The notes beneath the pieces are model-generated. The model made no database searches, was not told where the DNA came from, and saw only the letters and a program-made list of their open reading frames with translations. Shown in pieces: positions 1 to 8,958 of a DNA stretch of 64,000 nt (positions are counted from its first letter, which is position 1; each line of letters begins with the position of its first letter). This DNA comes from JAEZHK01 sp040768845. Its GTDB lineage: Bacteria > Bacillota > Clostridia > Christensenellales > Aristaeellaceae. Where the stretch lies: contig JAXGME010000002.1 in the NCBI GenBank assembly GCA_040768845.1, forward strand, positions 310,001 through 374,000, written 5' to 3'. A program made the translations under genes and the position numbers.

Positions 1-159
1 GTCGTTGAGCACACCCTGGATGCCGTTTTCCGCGCCCAGCACACGGGTGATGGAGGGGTTTTCAAGCGCCGCGGAGATGGCGCCGTACGCGCTGGCATTG
101 ATGACGGCCGAGGGGCCGCCCGACTGCCCGATGATGCATGCGCCCTTGAGTTCGGACAT
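1..159 (-). CDS. 6-phosphofructokinase, N-terminal fragment cut by window edge
   Basis: Only the first 53 codons are in the window; the gene continues past base 1. The start reads MSELKGACIIGQSGGPSAVI, and the GQSGGPSAVINAS stretch is the N-terminal nucleotide/phosphate loop of the phosphofructokinase superfamily. It resembles the pyrophosphate-dependent or clade X type more than the classic GGDAPG form of ATP enzymes. The enzyme would phosphorylate fructose 6-phosphate in glycolysis. A purine-rich ribosome site (GGAAGGAT) precedes the ATG at 159. ATP versus pyrophosphate use cannot be decided without the rest of the gene. Confidence 0.85.
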   Translation of the reverse strand, partial: MSELKGACIIGQSGGPSAVINASAYGAISAALENPSITRVLGAENGIQGVLND

Positions 160-194
160 GGTTTCTTCATCCTTCCATGCGTTTTTCACCCATC

Positions 195-223
195 AATGTA
201 GCACAAAACGCGCAAAAAGTCAA
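195..223 (-). promoter_or_regulatory. Promoter of the phosphofructokinase gene with overlapping dyad
   Basis: On the minus strand TTGACT (218-223) is followed after 17 bp by TACATT (195-200), a good sigma-A type promoter 36 bp ahead of the start codon. A perfect 9-bp inverted repeat, GCGCAAAAA and TTTTTGCGC with a 5-bp gap (210-232), is centred on the -35 box, so a repressor or activator may bind there. Confidence 0.7.
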
Positions 224-260
224 TTTTTGCGCGGGTAAAATCCGATGGCGGCCGCCGGCG

Positions 261-426
261 CTAGCAGTCCACGAAGTCTAAGAACCGATGATAGGGCGCA
301 GAGATTTTTCTGCCCGGCACGGAGCCGGAGCACAGGCGCAGCGGCGCTGCGTCAAGCGGAGAGCGACACGGCCGGACAGGAAAAGATCCAGCCATAGCGC
401 GGAAATTGGGCTTCGCGGACTACCAG
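261..426. repeat. 166-bp palindromic repeat, copy A (MITE-like)
   Basis: This block matches 58642-58807 at 154 of 166 positions with no gaps. The ends are imperfect inverted repeats of about 20 bp (CTAGCAGTCCACGAAG at the left, CTGGTAGTCCGCGAAG read inward from the right), and the similarity between arms continues towards a central stem at 337-351 (CGCAGC, loop GGC, GCTGCG). The last bases overlap the final codon and TAG stop of sdaAA. There is no transposase gene; a small non-autonomous element or structured 3' RNA element fits. The copy sits between sdaAA and the phosphofructokinase promoter. Confidence 0.85.
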
Positions 427-1280
427 GGTGCCTGGCGCCGTGCCGACGGGCAGGCGGCGCAGCCGCCCTCGCCGGTCTCCCGCAGCGACGCGGGCAGCTG
501 GCGGCCCACCCGCCCCATGGCGTCGATCACCTCGTCCGCGGGCAGCGGGCTTTCGATGCCGGCGAGCGCCATGTCCGCCGCCGCCACCGCGTTGACCACG
601 CCGAGGACGTTGCGGTACACGCAGGGCACTTCGACCAGGCCGCCCACCGGGTCGCACACCAGCCCCATCACGTTCATGAGGGCAAAGGCCACCGCGCTGG
701 CCGCCTGGGCCGCGCGCCCGCCGGAGAGGTCCACCAGCGCCGCGGCCGCCATGGCGCTGGCCGCGCCGCACTCCGCCTGACAGCCCGCCTGGGCGCCGGA
801 GATCGAGGCCCGGGCCGCGATCACGCCGCCGACCCCCGCGGCCGTAAAAAGCGCCCGGACCAGGTCGGCGTCCGCCGCGCCCCGGGCCTTGCCGTAGGTA
901 AGCAGCACCCCCGGCAGAATGCCGCAGGCCCCCGCCGTGGGCGCGGCCACAATGCGGCCCATGGCGGCGTTGAGCTCCGCCACCCCCAGCGCCACCGCCA
1001 TGGCCTCGCCCACCAGATCGCCCGCCGCGACCGCGCGGCCGCGCACCCGCCCGATCAGCTTCGCCGCCTGGCCGCCGGTCATGCCGGACATGGACCGGAC
1101 GTCCGGCGCAAGCCCCGCTTCGGCGGACTCGCGCATCACCCGAAGGGTTTCAAGCATGCGCGCGGCGAGGGCCTCCTCGTTCGCGCCGTCCCGCTCCGCC
1201 TGGTCGGCGAGCACCACCGGGGCGATGGAGCCCTCCCCCGCCATCCGCACCAGTTCCTCGATCGAATCGGTCTTGAGCAT
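420..1280 (-). CDS. sdaAA: L-serine dehydratase, iron-sulfur-dependent, alpha subunit
   Basis: The 286-residue protein is the catalytic subunit of the [4Fe-4S] enzyme that deaminates L-serine to pyruvate and ammonia. Cys167 and Cys171 (GCQAECG) and Cys209 (VCDPVGG) are the expected cluster ligands, and the APTAGACGILPG segment is typical of the family. The ATG at 1280 is preceded by GGAGGTGCCT; an in-frame GTG six bases earlier lies inside the ribosome site and is unlikely to be used. It follows sdaAB by 12 bp and is surely cotranscribed. Its TAG stop lies in the terminal repeat of the palindromic element at 261-426. Confidence 0.95.
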   Translation of the reverse strand: MLKTDSIEELVRMAGEGSIAPVVLADQAERDGANEEALAARMLETLRVMRESAEAGLAPDVRSMSGMTGGQAAKLIGRVRGRAVAAGDLVGEAMAVALGVAELNAAMGRIVAAPTAGACGILPGVLLTYGKARGAADADLVRALFTAAGVGGVIAARASISGAQAGCQAECGAASAMAAAALVDLSGGRAAQAASAVAFALMNVMGLVCDPVGGLVEVPCVYRNVLGVVNAVAAADMALAGIESPLPADEVIDAMGRVGRQLPASLRETGEGGCAACPSARRQAPW

Positions 1281-1292
1281 AGGCACCTCCGG

Positions 1293-1949
1293 TCACAGCT
1301 TCTCCATTAATGTGGCGTCCCGCACGCCGCGGATGGCCTTGAGGCAGGCCATGGCGCTCTTCTCGGGCAGCTCGTCCACCTCCAACACCATCACCGCGTC
1401 GCCGCCCACGCCGCTTCTGAATACCTGCATGGTGGCGATGTTGACGCCCTGCCCCGCCAGAAGGCCCGACACCTGGGCGATCACGCCCGGCTCGTCCCGG
1501 TGGCGGATCACGATGGTGTTGGCCTCGCCGGAGAACTCCACCGGCAGGTCGCCCAGCTTTTTCACGCGAATCGACCCGCCGCCCACCGACGCCGCCTCCA
1601 CCGTGACCGACCGGGTGCGCCCCCTGGCAGTGATGACGGCGGTATTGGGGTGCGCGTCCCGCAGCTCGACGGGATGAAAGGCGATGGTCAGCCCCGCCGC
1701 CTCCGCCAGGCTGAGCGCGTCGCGGATGCGCGCGTCGTCCACGCCCATGTCCTGAAGCCCCGCCGCGATGGCCCGGTCGGTGCCGTGGCCCCGGTAGGTG
1801 CTGGCAAAGGAGCCATAAAGCCCCACATCGGCATAGACGGGCGCCTCGCCCAAAAGCCGCCGCGCCACCCGGCCGATGCGCGCCGCGCCCGCCGTATGGG
1901 AACTGGACGGGCCGATCATCACCGGCCCGATGATGTCAAACACGTGCAT
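1293..1949 (-). CDS. sdaAB: L-serine dehydratase, iron-sulfur-dependent, beta subunit
   Basis: The 218-residue product is the partner subunit of sdaAA. The N-terminus has the family motif IGPSSSHTAGA (about residues 11-21), and the C-terminal third (from about residue 147, TIVIRHRDEPGVIAQVSGLL) is an ACT domain, which in this family senses serine or helps subunit contact. The ATG at 1949 has a GGGAGGGG ribosome site; an upstream in-frame extension lacks one. The gene leads the sdaAB-sdaAA operon. Confidence 0.95.
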   Translation of the reverse strand: MHVFDIIGPVMIGPSSSHTAGAARIGRVARRLLGEAPVYADVGLYGSFASTYRGHGTDRAIAAGLQDMGVDDARIRDALSLAEAAGLTIAFHPVELRDAHPNTAVITARGRTRSVTVEAASVGGGSIRVKKLGDLPVEFSGEANTIVIRHRDEPGVIAQVSGLLAGQGVNIATMQVFRSGVGGDAVMVLEVDELPEKSAMACLKAIRGVRDATLMEKL

Positions 1950-1967
1950 GCTTTCCCCTCCCGGAAA

Positions 1968-1996
1968 ATCGTACCATCCGCGGCCGCGCCCGTCAA
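1968..1996 (-). promoter_or_regulatory. Promoter of sdaAB-sdaAA
   Basis: On the minus strand TTGACG (1991-1996) and TACGAT (1968-1973) are separated by 17 bp, ending about 18 bp before the sdaAB start. The -35 box lies just beyond the terminator hairpin of the feo operon. Confidence 0.6.
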
Positions 1997-1998
1997 GC

Positions 1999-2021
1999 AA
2001 AACGGCCGCGCGGCGCGCGGC
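1999..2021 (-). terminator. Terminator of the feo operon
   Basis: A GC stem GCCGCGC, loop GGC, GCGCGGC (2005-2021) is followed on the minus strand by CGTTTT. It lies just after the stop of the small Cys-rich gene. Confidence 0.6.
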
Positions 2022-2027
2022 AAAAAA

Positions 2028-2198
2028 TCACGGTTTTCCCGGTTTTTTCCGGCAGCTGCCGCCGCAGGAGCCGGAATAGGGGCAGTGGTCGCAGGCGGAC
2101 CGGCCGCCGGTTTTGAAAAACGCGCGCACGCCCCGGATGATGACCATCGCCGCGAGGATCAGAATGGCCGCGGCCACCAGGTAGGATATCCACGTCAT
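2028..2198 (-). CDS. FeoB-associated Cys-rich membrane protein
   Basis: This 56-residue protein has one N-terminal membrane helix (about residues 4-22, SYLVAAAILILAAMVII) followed by a short cytoplasmic tail with a Cys cluster (ACDHCPYSGSCGGSC). This is the pattern of the FeoB-associated Cys-rich peptides found next to feoB in Firmicutes, whose exact role is unsettled; metal handling or FeoB assembly is presumed. The ATG overlaps the feoB stop by four bases (ATGA), so translation is coupled. It is the last gene of the feo operon. Confidence 0.9.
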   Translation of the reverse strand: MTWISYLVAAAILILAAMVIIRGVRAFFKTGGRSACDHCPYSGSCGGSCRKKPGKP

Positions 2199-4351
2199 GC
2201 AAAAAACAACCTCCCGATCTGGTAGACGGCGAGGGACGCCACGTAGGCCGTGCCCATCTGGATGCCGATGGACAGCAGCGTGTACTTTGCGCTGCCCAGC
2301 TCGCGGCGGATGGCCGCCATGGCGGCCACACAGGGCGGATACAGAAGCGTGAACACCAGGAAGGAATAGGCCGAAAGGGGCGTAAACTGCTGCTGCAGCA
2401 TGCCCACCAGATGCCCGGTATCGGGCGCGGCGTAGAGCACCTGCAGCGTGGAAACCACCGCCTCCTTGGCCACCAGGCCCGAGAGCAGCGCCACGCCCTT
2501 GCGCCAGTCGCCAAAGCCCAGCGGCGCCAATACCGGCGCGATGAACCGCCCCAGCGCGCCGAAGATGCTCTGCTCACTGTCCGAAACAAACCGGAAACCC
2601 GGCGAAAAGCTCTGCAAAAACCAGATGAGCACGCTCATCGCAAAGATCACCGTGCCGGCGCGGGTCAGGAAGTCCTTGGCGCGCTCCCACAGCCGGCGGG
2701 CCACGTTCTTCGCCGACGGCCAGCGATAGGGCGGCAGCTCCATCAGAAAGGGGGTGTCGCCCTCGCGGAAGGCGGTCTTGCGCAGGATCAGCCCCACCAG
2801 CACCATCACCGCCATGCCCAGAAGGTACAGGCTGAACACCACCAGCGCCTGCCCCCTGGCGAAAAAGGCCGCCGCGAAAAGGCCGTACACGGGCAGCTTG
2901 GCGCCGCAGGACATGAAGGGCGTCAGAAGGATCGTCATGCGCCGGTCCCGCTGGTTTTCCACGGCGCGGGCGCCAATGACCGCCGTGGTGGTGCAGCCAA
3001 AGCCCATCAGCATCGGGATGAAGGAGCGCCCCGACAGGCCGAAGCGCCGGAGCAGCCGGTCGGTGATGAAGGCAGCCCGGGACATGTAGCCGCTGTCCTC
3101 CAGGATCGACAGGAACAGGAAGATCATCAGAATCTGCGGCAGAAAGACCACCACGCCGCCCACGCCGGCGATCACGCCCTGCAAGATCAGCGATCGCACC
3201 CAGTCCGGCGCGGCCGCGGCCGAAAGCATGCGCTCCACCCCGGCGCCCATTAGGTCGTTGATGACGTACTCCATCCAGCCGGACAGCGCCTGCCCCACCG
3301 GCCCGAAGGTGACCGCGAACATCAGCCCCATGATGGCCAGAAAAATCGGAAAGGCGAACACCTTGTGGGTCAGCACCCGGTCGATGCGGTCGGACACATC
3401 GTCCTCGGCTTCGCCCGCCGGCTTGAAGCCCGAGGCGCGCAGCATCTGCTCGATGGCGGCGTAGCGGGCGTCGGCCACGAGCGTCAGCCCGTCGATGCCC
3501 GGGTGCGCCTTCCGCCCCTGGGCAAGATAGGCATCGACGGCGGCGCGGATCTTCTCCCGCTGGTCGCCCGTCAGGTGGGCGGAGGACAGGATGGTCTCGT
3601 CTCCCTCCAACAGCTTCAGCGCCACCCATTCGGTGGGCGGCGCGTAGTCCAGATCTCCCTCATCCTCATAGCCGCCGATGTGGGCGTGGGGCGCCCTATC
3701 GGTGTGGTCGTCGTCCCGGTGGCGCGCGTCCCGGTGGGCGAAGTGTTCCGGCTCGTCAAAGGCGGAGTGGGCCTCCGCGCCGCCCAGCGCCGCCACGATG
3801 GAGGCCACCGCCATGCGCGTGGCGGCGTCGTAGCGCCGAAGGGCGCTGGGCGCCACCGGGTGGTGGGCCTGCCGGTGCAGCGCGGTGAACAATTCGTCAA
3901 ACCCGGTGCGCTTCTTGGCGGAGATGGGCACCACCGGCGCTCCCAGAAGCTGCGACAGTCGATCGCAGTCGATCTTTCCGCCGTGGCGCTCGATCTCGTC
4001 CATCAGGTTGAGGGCGATCACCAGCGGCCGCTCCAGCTCCATCAGCTGCAGCGTGAGAAACAGGTTGCGCTCCAGGTTGGTGGCGTCCACGATGTTGAGC
4101 ACCACGTCCGGCCGGTGCTGCGCGATGAAGTGGCGGGTGATGTTCTCCTCGATGGAGTAGGGAGACAGCGAATAGACGCCCGGGAGATCCGTCAGCGTCA
4201 CCTCGTCCTCGCCCATCTGAAAGAGGGCTTCCTTGCGCTCCACCGTCACCCCAGGCCAGTTGCCCACGTACTGGTTGGAGCCGGTCAGCGCGTTGAACAG
4301 CGTGGTCTTTCCGCTGTTGGGGTTGCCCGCCAGCGCGATGACGTACTTCAT
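2195..4351 (-). CDS. feoB: Ferrous iron transport protein B
   Basis: This 718-residue inner-membrane Fe(II) transporter has an N-terminal G domain with G1 GNPNSGKT (residues 9-16), G3 DLPG (55-58) and G4-like NLMD (115-118), a helical spacer, and gate motifs in a polytopic membrane domain. Residues 203-224 form a His/Asp-rich insert (six His in 22 residues) between G domain and membrane domain that is not a fixed part of FeoB. The start overlaps the feoA stop (ATGA), and its own stop overlaps the small Cys-rich gene. Confidence 0.97.
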   Translation of the reverse strand: MKYVIALAGNPNSGKTTLFNALTGSNQYVGNWPGVTVERKEALFQMGEDEVTLTDLPGVYSLSPYSIEENITRHFIAQHRPDVVLNIVDATNLERNLFLTLQLMELERPLVIALNLMDEIERHGGKIDCDRLSQLLGAPVVPISAKKRTGFDELFTALHRQAHHPVAPSALRRYDAATRMAVASIVAALGGAEAHSAFDEPEHFAHRDARHRDDDHTDRAPHAHIGGYEDEGDLDYAPPTEWVALKLLEGDETILSSAHLTGDQREKIRAAVDAYLAQGRKAHPGIDGLTLVADARYAAIEQMLRASGFKPAGEAEDDVSDRIDRVLTHKVFAFPIFLAIMGLMFAVTFGPVGQALSGWMEYVINDLMGAGVERMLSAAAAPDWVRSLILQGVIAGVGGVVVFLPQILMIFLFLSILEDSGYMSRAAFITDRLLRRFGLSGRSFIPMLMGFGCTTTAVIGARAVENQRDRRMTILLTPFMSCGAKLPVYGLFAAAFFARGQALVVFSLYLLGMAVMVLVGLILRKTAFREGDTPFLMELPPYRWPSAKNVARRLWERAKDFLTRAGTVIFAMSVLIWFLQSFSPGFRFVSDSEQSIFGALGRFIAPVLAPLGFGDWRKGVALLSGLVAKEAVVSTLQVLYAAPDTGHLVGMLQQQFTPLSAYSFLVFTLLYPPCVAAMAAIRRELGSAKYTLLSIGIQMGTAYVASLAVYQIGRLFFA

Positions 4352-4590
4352 GCGCCCGCCCTCCCCGTCACCCGGATGCCCCGGGCGTCCGACTGGCGGA
4401 TGGTCAGCTTGTAGCCCCGAAGCGCGATTTCAATGGGGTCGCCCAGCGGCGCGCGCTTGGTCACCGTAACGCGCGTCCCCGGCGTGATGCCCATCTCCAC
4501 CAGTCTGCGCTTGATCTTGCCCTCCACCATCACCTGGGTCACTTCCGCGCTCTCGCCGTCGTCCAGATGGTCCAGCGTCCGCTCCAGCAT
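4348..4590 (-). CDS. feoA: Ferrous iron transport protein A
   Basis: This 80-residue SH3-like cytoplasmic protein assists FeoB. The core KRRLVEMGITPGTRVTV and the C-terminal ALRGYKLTIRQSDARGI are characteristic of the family. The ATG at 4590 follows a GAGGGG ribosome site; a GTG two codons earlier is less likely. It is the first gene of feoA-feoB-Cys-rich peptide, with ATGA overlaps at both junctions. Two operator-like dyads lie just upstream. Confidence 0.93.
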   Translation of the reverse strand: MLERTLDHLDDGESAEVTQVMVEGKIKRRLVEMGITPGTRVTVTKRAPLGDPIEIALRGYKLTIRQSDARGIRVTGRAGA

Positions 4591-4606
4591 AGGCACGCCC
4601 CTCGCA

Positions 4607-4656
4607 GTTAGTGTATTCTAACCAAAAGAATGTATCGAAAGTTAGCTGTTTCTAAC
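4607..4656. promoter_or_regulatory. Two GTTAG-N6-CTAAC dyads ahead of feoA
   Basis: Two inverted repeats of identical design, GTTAG with 6 bp then CTAAC, occupy 4607-4622 and 4641-4656, with centres 34 bp apart. On the minus strand a weak promoter (TTGGTT overlapping the distal dyad, then ATACAT-like sequence) lies among them. The half-site resembles the TTAG/CTAA halves of DtxR/IdeR/MntR-type iron or manganese boxes, so an Fe(II)-sensing repressor is a reasonable guess, but the family is not proven. Confidence 0.65.
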
Positions 4657-4747
4657 CAAGGTGATTATAGCCCCGGGCGCCGCCCCTGTCAACCGTTGCC
4701 ACGCGTTAAAGTTGGATAAAATCCCGCGCGAGGCGCCGGGCATGCGG

Positions 4748-4753
4748 TATAAT
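4748..4753 (+). promoter_or_regulatory. Candidate -10 box for mnmG
   Basis: A perfect TATAAT lies 32 bp before the mnmG start. No good -35 box is seen at the right spacing, so this is only a partial promoter call. Confidence 0.35.
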
Positions 4754-4785
4754 GGATGAAACTTTTCACCGCGAGAGGACCGGAC

Positions 4786-6588
4786 ATGACACCCGAACAA
4801 TTTGACGCCGTGGTCATCGGCGCGGGCCACGCGGGCTGCGAGGCGGCGCTGGCGCTGAGCCGGATGGGCTTTTCGACGCTGCTGGTCACGCTCAATCTGG
4901 ACAGCGTGGCGCTGATGCCCTGCAACCCCTCCATCGGCGGCACCGCCAAGGGCCACCTGGTGCGGGAGGTGGACGCGCTGGGCGGCGAGATGGCCCTGGC
5001 CATCGACGACACCCTGCTGCAGTCCCGGATGCTCAACACCGCCAAGGGACCGGCGGTGCATTCGCTGCGCGCCCAGGCGGACAAGCGGGCCTATCAGCGG
5101 CGGATGCGCCGGGCGCTGGACGAGGCGGAAAACCTCGCCCTCCGGCAGGCGGAGATTTGCGGCATTGAGGCGGAGCACGGCCGGGTGACGGCGGTCACCA
5201 CCACCACGGGCGCGCGCATCCGGTGCCGGGCGGCCGTCGTATGCGGCGGCGTGTACCTGGACAGCCGCATCATCATCGGCGAATGCTCCTGGAAGGGCGG
5301 CCCCCAGGGACTTTTAAATTCGCCGCACCTGGGCGGCGCTCTTGCGGCCCTGGGCTTTTCGCTGCGCCGGTTCAAGACCGGTACCCCCGCGCGGCTGGAT
5401 GGCCGGACCGTGGATTTTTCCAGGATGGAGCTGCAGCCGGGCGACGAGCCGGTGGTGCCCTTTTCCTTTCTCACCGACCGCAGGCTGGAAAACAGCATGC
5501 CCTGCTACCTCACCTACACCACGCCCGAAACCCATGAAATCATCCGGCGCAACCTGCACCGGGCGCCGATGTACTCCGGCGTCATCCACGCCACCGGCGC
5601 CCGCTACTGCCCCTCCATCGAGGACAAGGTGGTGCGCTTTTCCGACAAGGACCGCCACCCCATCTTTCTGGAACCCGAGGGCGCGGACACCGTCGAATGG
5701 TATGTGCAGGGCATGTCCACCTCCATGCCGGAGGATGTGCAGCGGGAAATCTACCGCAGCGTGCCCGGGCTGGAGCGCGCGCGGGTGCTGCGGCTGGCCT
5801 ACGCCATCGAGTACGATTGCATCGACCCCACCCGCCTCACCGGCAGCCTGGCCGCGCGGGAGATCGGAGGGCTGTACTTCGCCGGGCAGGTCAACGGCAC
5901 CTCGGGCTATGAAGAAGCCGCCGCCCAGGGGATTTACGCCGGGATCAACGCCGCGCTGTGGATGAAGGGCGAAGCGCCCCTGCTTTTGTCGCGGGCCGAC
6001 GCCTACCTGGGCGTGATGGTGGACGATCTGACGGTCAAGGGCGTGGACGAACCCTACCGGATAATGACCTCCCGCGCTGAATATCGGCTGAAGCTCCGGC
6101 AGGACAACGCGGACCTGCGCCTGACGGAGGCGGGCTACCGGGCCGGCCTGGTGCGCCCCGAGCGCTATCGGCGGATGCTGAAAAAGCGCGAAAACACCGA
6201 GCGCGCGCTGGCGCTGGTGGGCGAAATGCGCCTCGCGGACGCGCTGCGCCGCCCGGAGGCGCGGCTGAAGCCGCTGGCCGCGGGTACGGCGCTCTCCGCC
6301 CTGCCCGACGACGCGCTGGAGCAGGCGGAGATCCTGGTCAAGTACGAGGGGTACCTGGCGCGCCAGCAGTCCCAGATCGACCGGTTCAACCGGGCGGAGG
6401 CGCTGCTCATGCCGGAGGACATCGACTACCTGTCGATCCCGGCGCTGCGCATCGAGGCGCGGCAGAAGCTGGCGGCCCACCGGCCCCGGTCGCTGGGTCA
6501 GGCGTCGCGCATCCCCGGGGTGTCGCCGGGCGACATCTCGGTATTGATGGTGCTGGTGGAGCGCCTCCGGCGCACCGGCACGGCGTAA
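4786..6588 (+). CDS. mnmG: tRNA uridine-5-carboxymethylaminomethyl modification enzyme MnmG
   Basis: This 600-residue FAD enzyme acts with MnmE to install the cmnm5 group on the wobble uridine of several tRNAs. The dinucleotide-binding loop GAGHAGCEAALA is at residues 10-21, and the family motifs GGTAKGHLVREVDALGGEM and NGTSGYEEAAAQG are present. The ATG at 4786 is preceded by GAGAGGA at good spacing; an in-frame ATG 30 bp upstream lacks a ribosome site. Length is slightly below the usual 620-630. mnmE is not in the window. Confidence 0.96.
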   Translation: MTPEQFDAVVIGAGHAGCEAALALSRMGFSTLLVTLNLDSVALMPCNPSIGGTAKGHLVREVDALGGEMALAIDDTLLQSRMLNTAKGPAVHSLRAQADKRAYQRRMRRALDEAENLALRQAEICGIEAEHGRVTAVTTTTGARIRCRAAVVCGGVYLDSRIIIGECSWKGGPQGLLNSPHLGGALAALGFSLRRFKTGTPARLDGRTVDFSRMELQPGDEPVVPFSFLTDRRLENSMPCYLTYTTPETHEIIRRNLHRAPMYSGVIHATGARYCPSIEDKVVRFSDKDRHPIFLEPEGADTVEWYVQGMSTSMPEDVQREIYRSVPGLERARVLRLAYAIEYDCIDPTRLTGSLAAREIGGLYFAGQVNGTSGYEEAAAQGIYAGINAALWMKGEAPLLLSRADAYLGVMVDDLTVKGVDEPYRIMTSRAEYRLKLRQDNADLRLTEAGYRAGLVRPERYRRMLKKRENTERALALVGEMRLADALRRPEARLKPLAAGTALSALPDDALEQAEILVKYEGYLARQQSQIDRFNRAEALLMPEDIDYLSIPALRIEARQKLAAHRPRSLGQASRIPGVSPGDISVLMVLVERLRRTGTA

Positions 6589-6654
6589 AGGCGCATACCC
6601 TGAAGGGGAGCGTCTGGAAAGGGGGAATGTCCTTGCGGTAATTCGGGGGAACCT

Positions 6655-6860
6655 GCAAGCGCCGGGACTGTCCGGTCCCGCCCGGGTTGCGCGTCGCGCG
6701 GCCCGCGGCCGGCCCATCGCCGGACAGTTGACGAGGAGAGCGGTTGCGCCGGGAAACCGGCGCGCATCGAAAGATTCGGCGGATGCCGCTCGGGTGGGAT
6801 GCGCCCATCCTTAAGACGCGCGGGAAAAACTGCGGGCGACCGCACAACAAAGCGCGCGTT
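6655..6860 (+). promoter_or_regulatory. glmS ribozyme (glucosamine-6-phosphate-activated riboswitch)
   Basis: The 415-bp gap before glmS holds the self-cleaving glmS ribozyme. The cleavage-site context AAGCGCC is at 6657-6663 (predicted cut between A6658 and G6659). P1 pairs ACTGTCCGG (6666-6674) with CCGGACAGT (6720-6728) and is followed by the invariant TTGACGAGG. A GAAA-capped hairpin and the conserved ATCGAAAGATTCGGCGGATGCC-like core follow, then a GGATG/CATCC hairpin, and a 7-bp stem (6816-6822 with 6853-6859) enclosing a GCGA tetraloop hairpin. In known cases glucosamine 6-phosphate triggers cleavage and lowers glmS expression. Confidence 0.92.
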
Positions 6861-7003
6861 TCACGTTTGTTTCAAAATCATAGCAGTCTGCCGCGCCGGG
6901 AAAAATGACGGCGAGGCCTTGTGCGCCGCACGCCCTGGGCGACCGGCCGCAGGGCGCCGCCGCGCGTACCCTCCCCGCGCGCGGAAATGAAGGAGCGTTT
7001 TAT

Positions 7004-8827
<1,824 letters not shown>

Positions 8828-8891
8828 CCTCCGCCCCGGCGCTCGGCGGCAAAAAGCGTCGTTTCGGCGCGGCCGCGCCGGAATTTACGCG

Positions 8892-8918
8892 CCCGGCCTT
8901 TCTTCAAGGCCGGGTTTA
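8892..8918 (+). terminator. Terminator after glmS
   Basis: The stem CCCGGCCTT, loop TCTTC, AAGGCCGGG (8892-8914) is followed by TTTATGTT, a good intrinsic terminator. Confidence 0.8.
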
Positions 8919-8958
8919 TGTTATACTGTGGCCGAATCATACTGGAGGGAGTCCGTGG

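Noticed and set aside
4710..4760. TTGGAT near 4713 as -35 box for mnmG
   Set aside because: The distance to TATAAT at 4748 is about 30 bp, too long for a sigma-A promoter.
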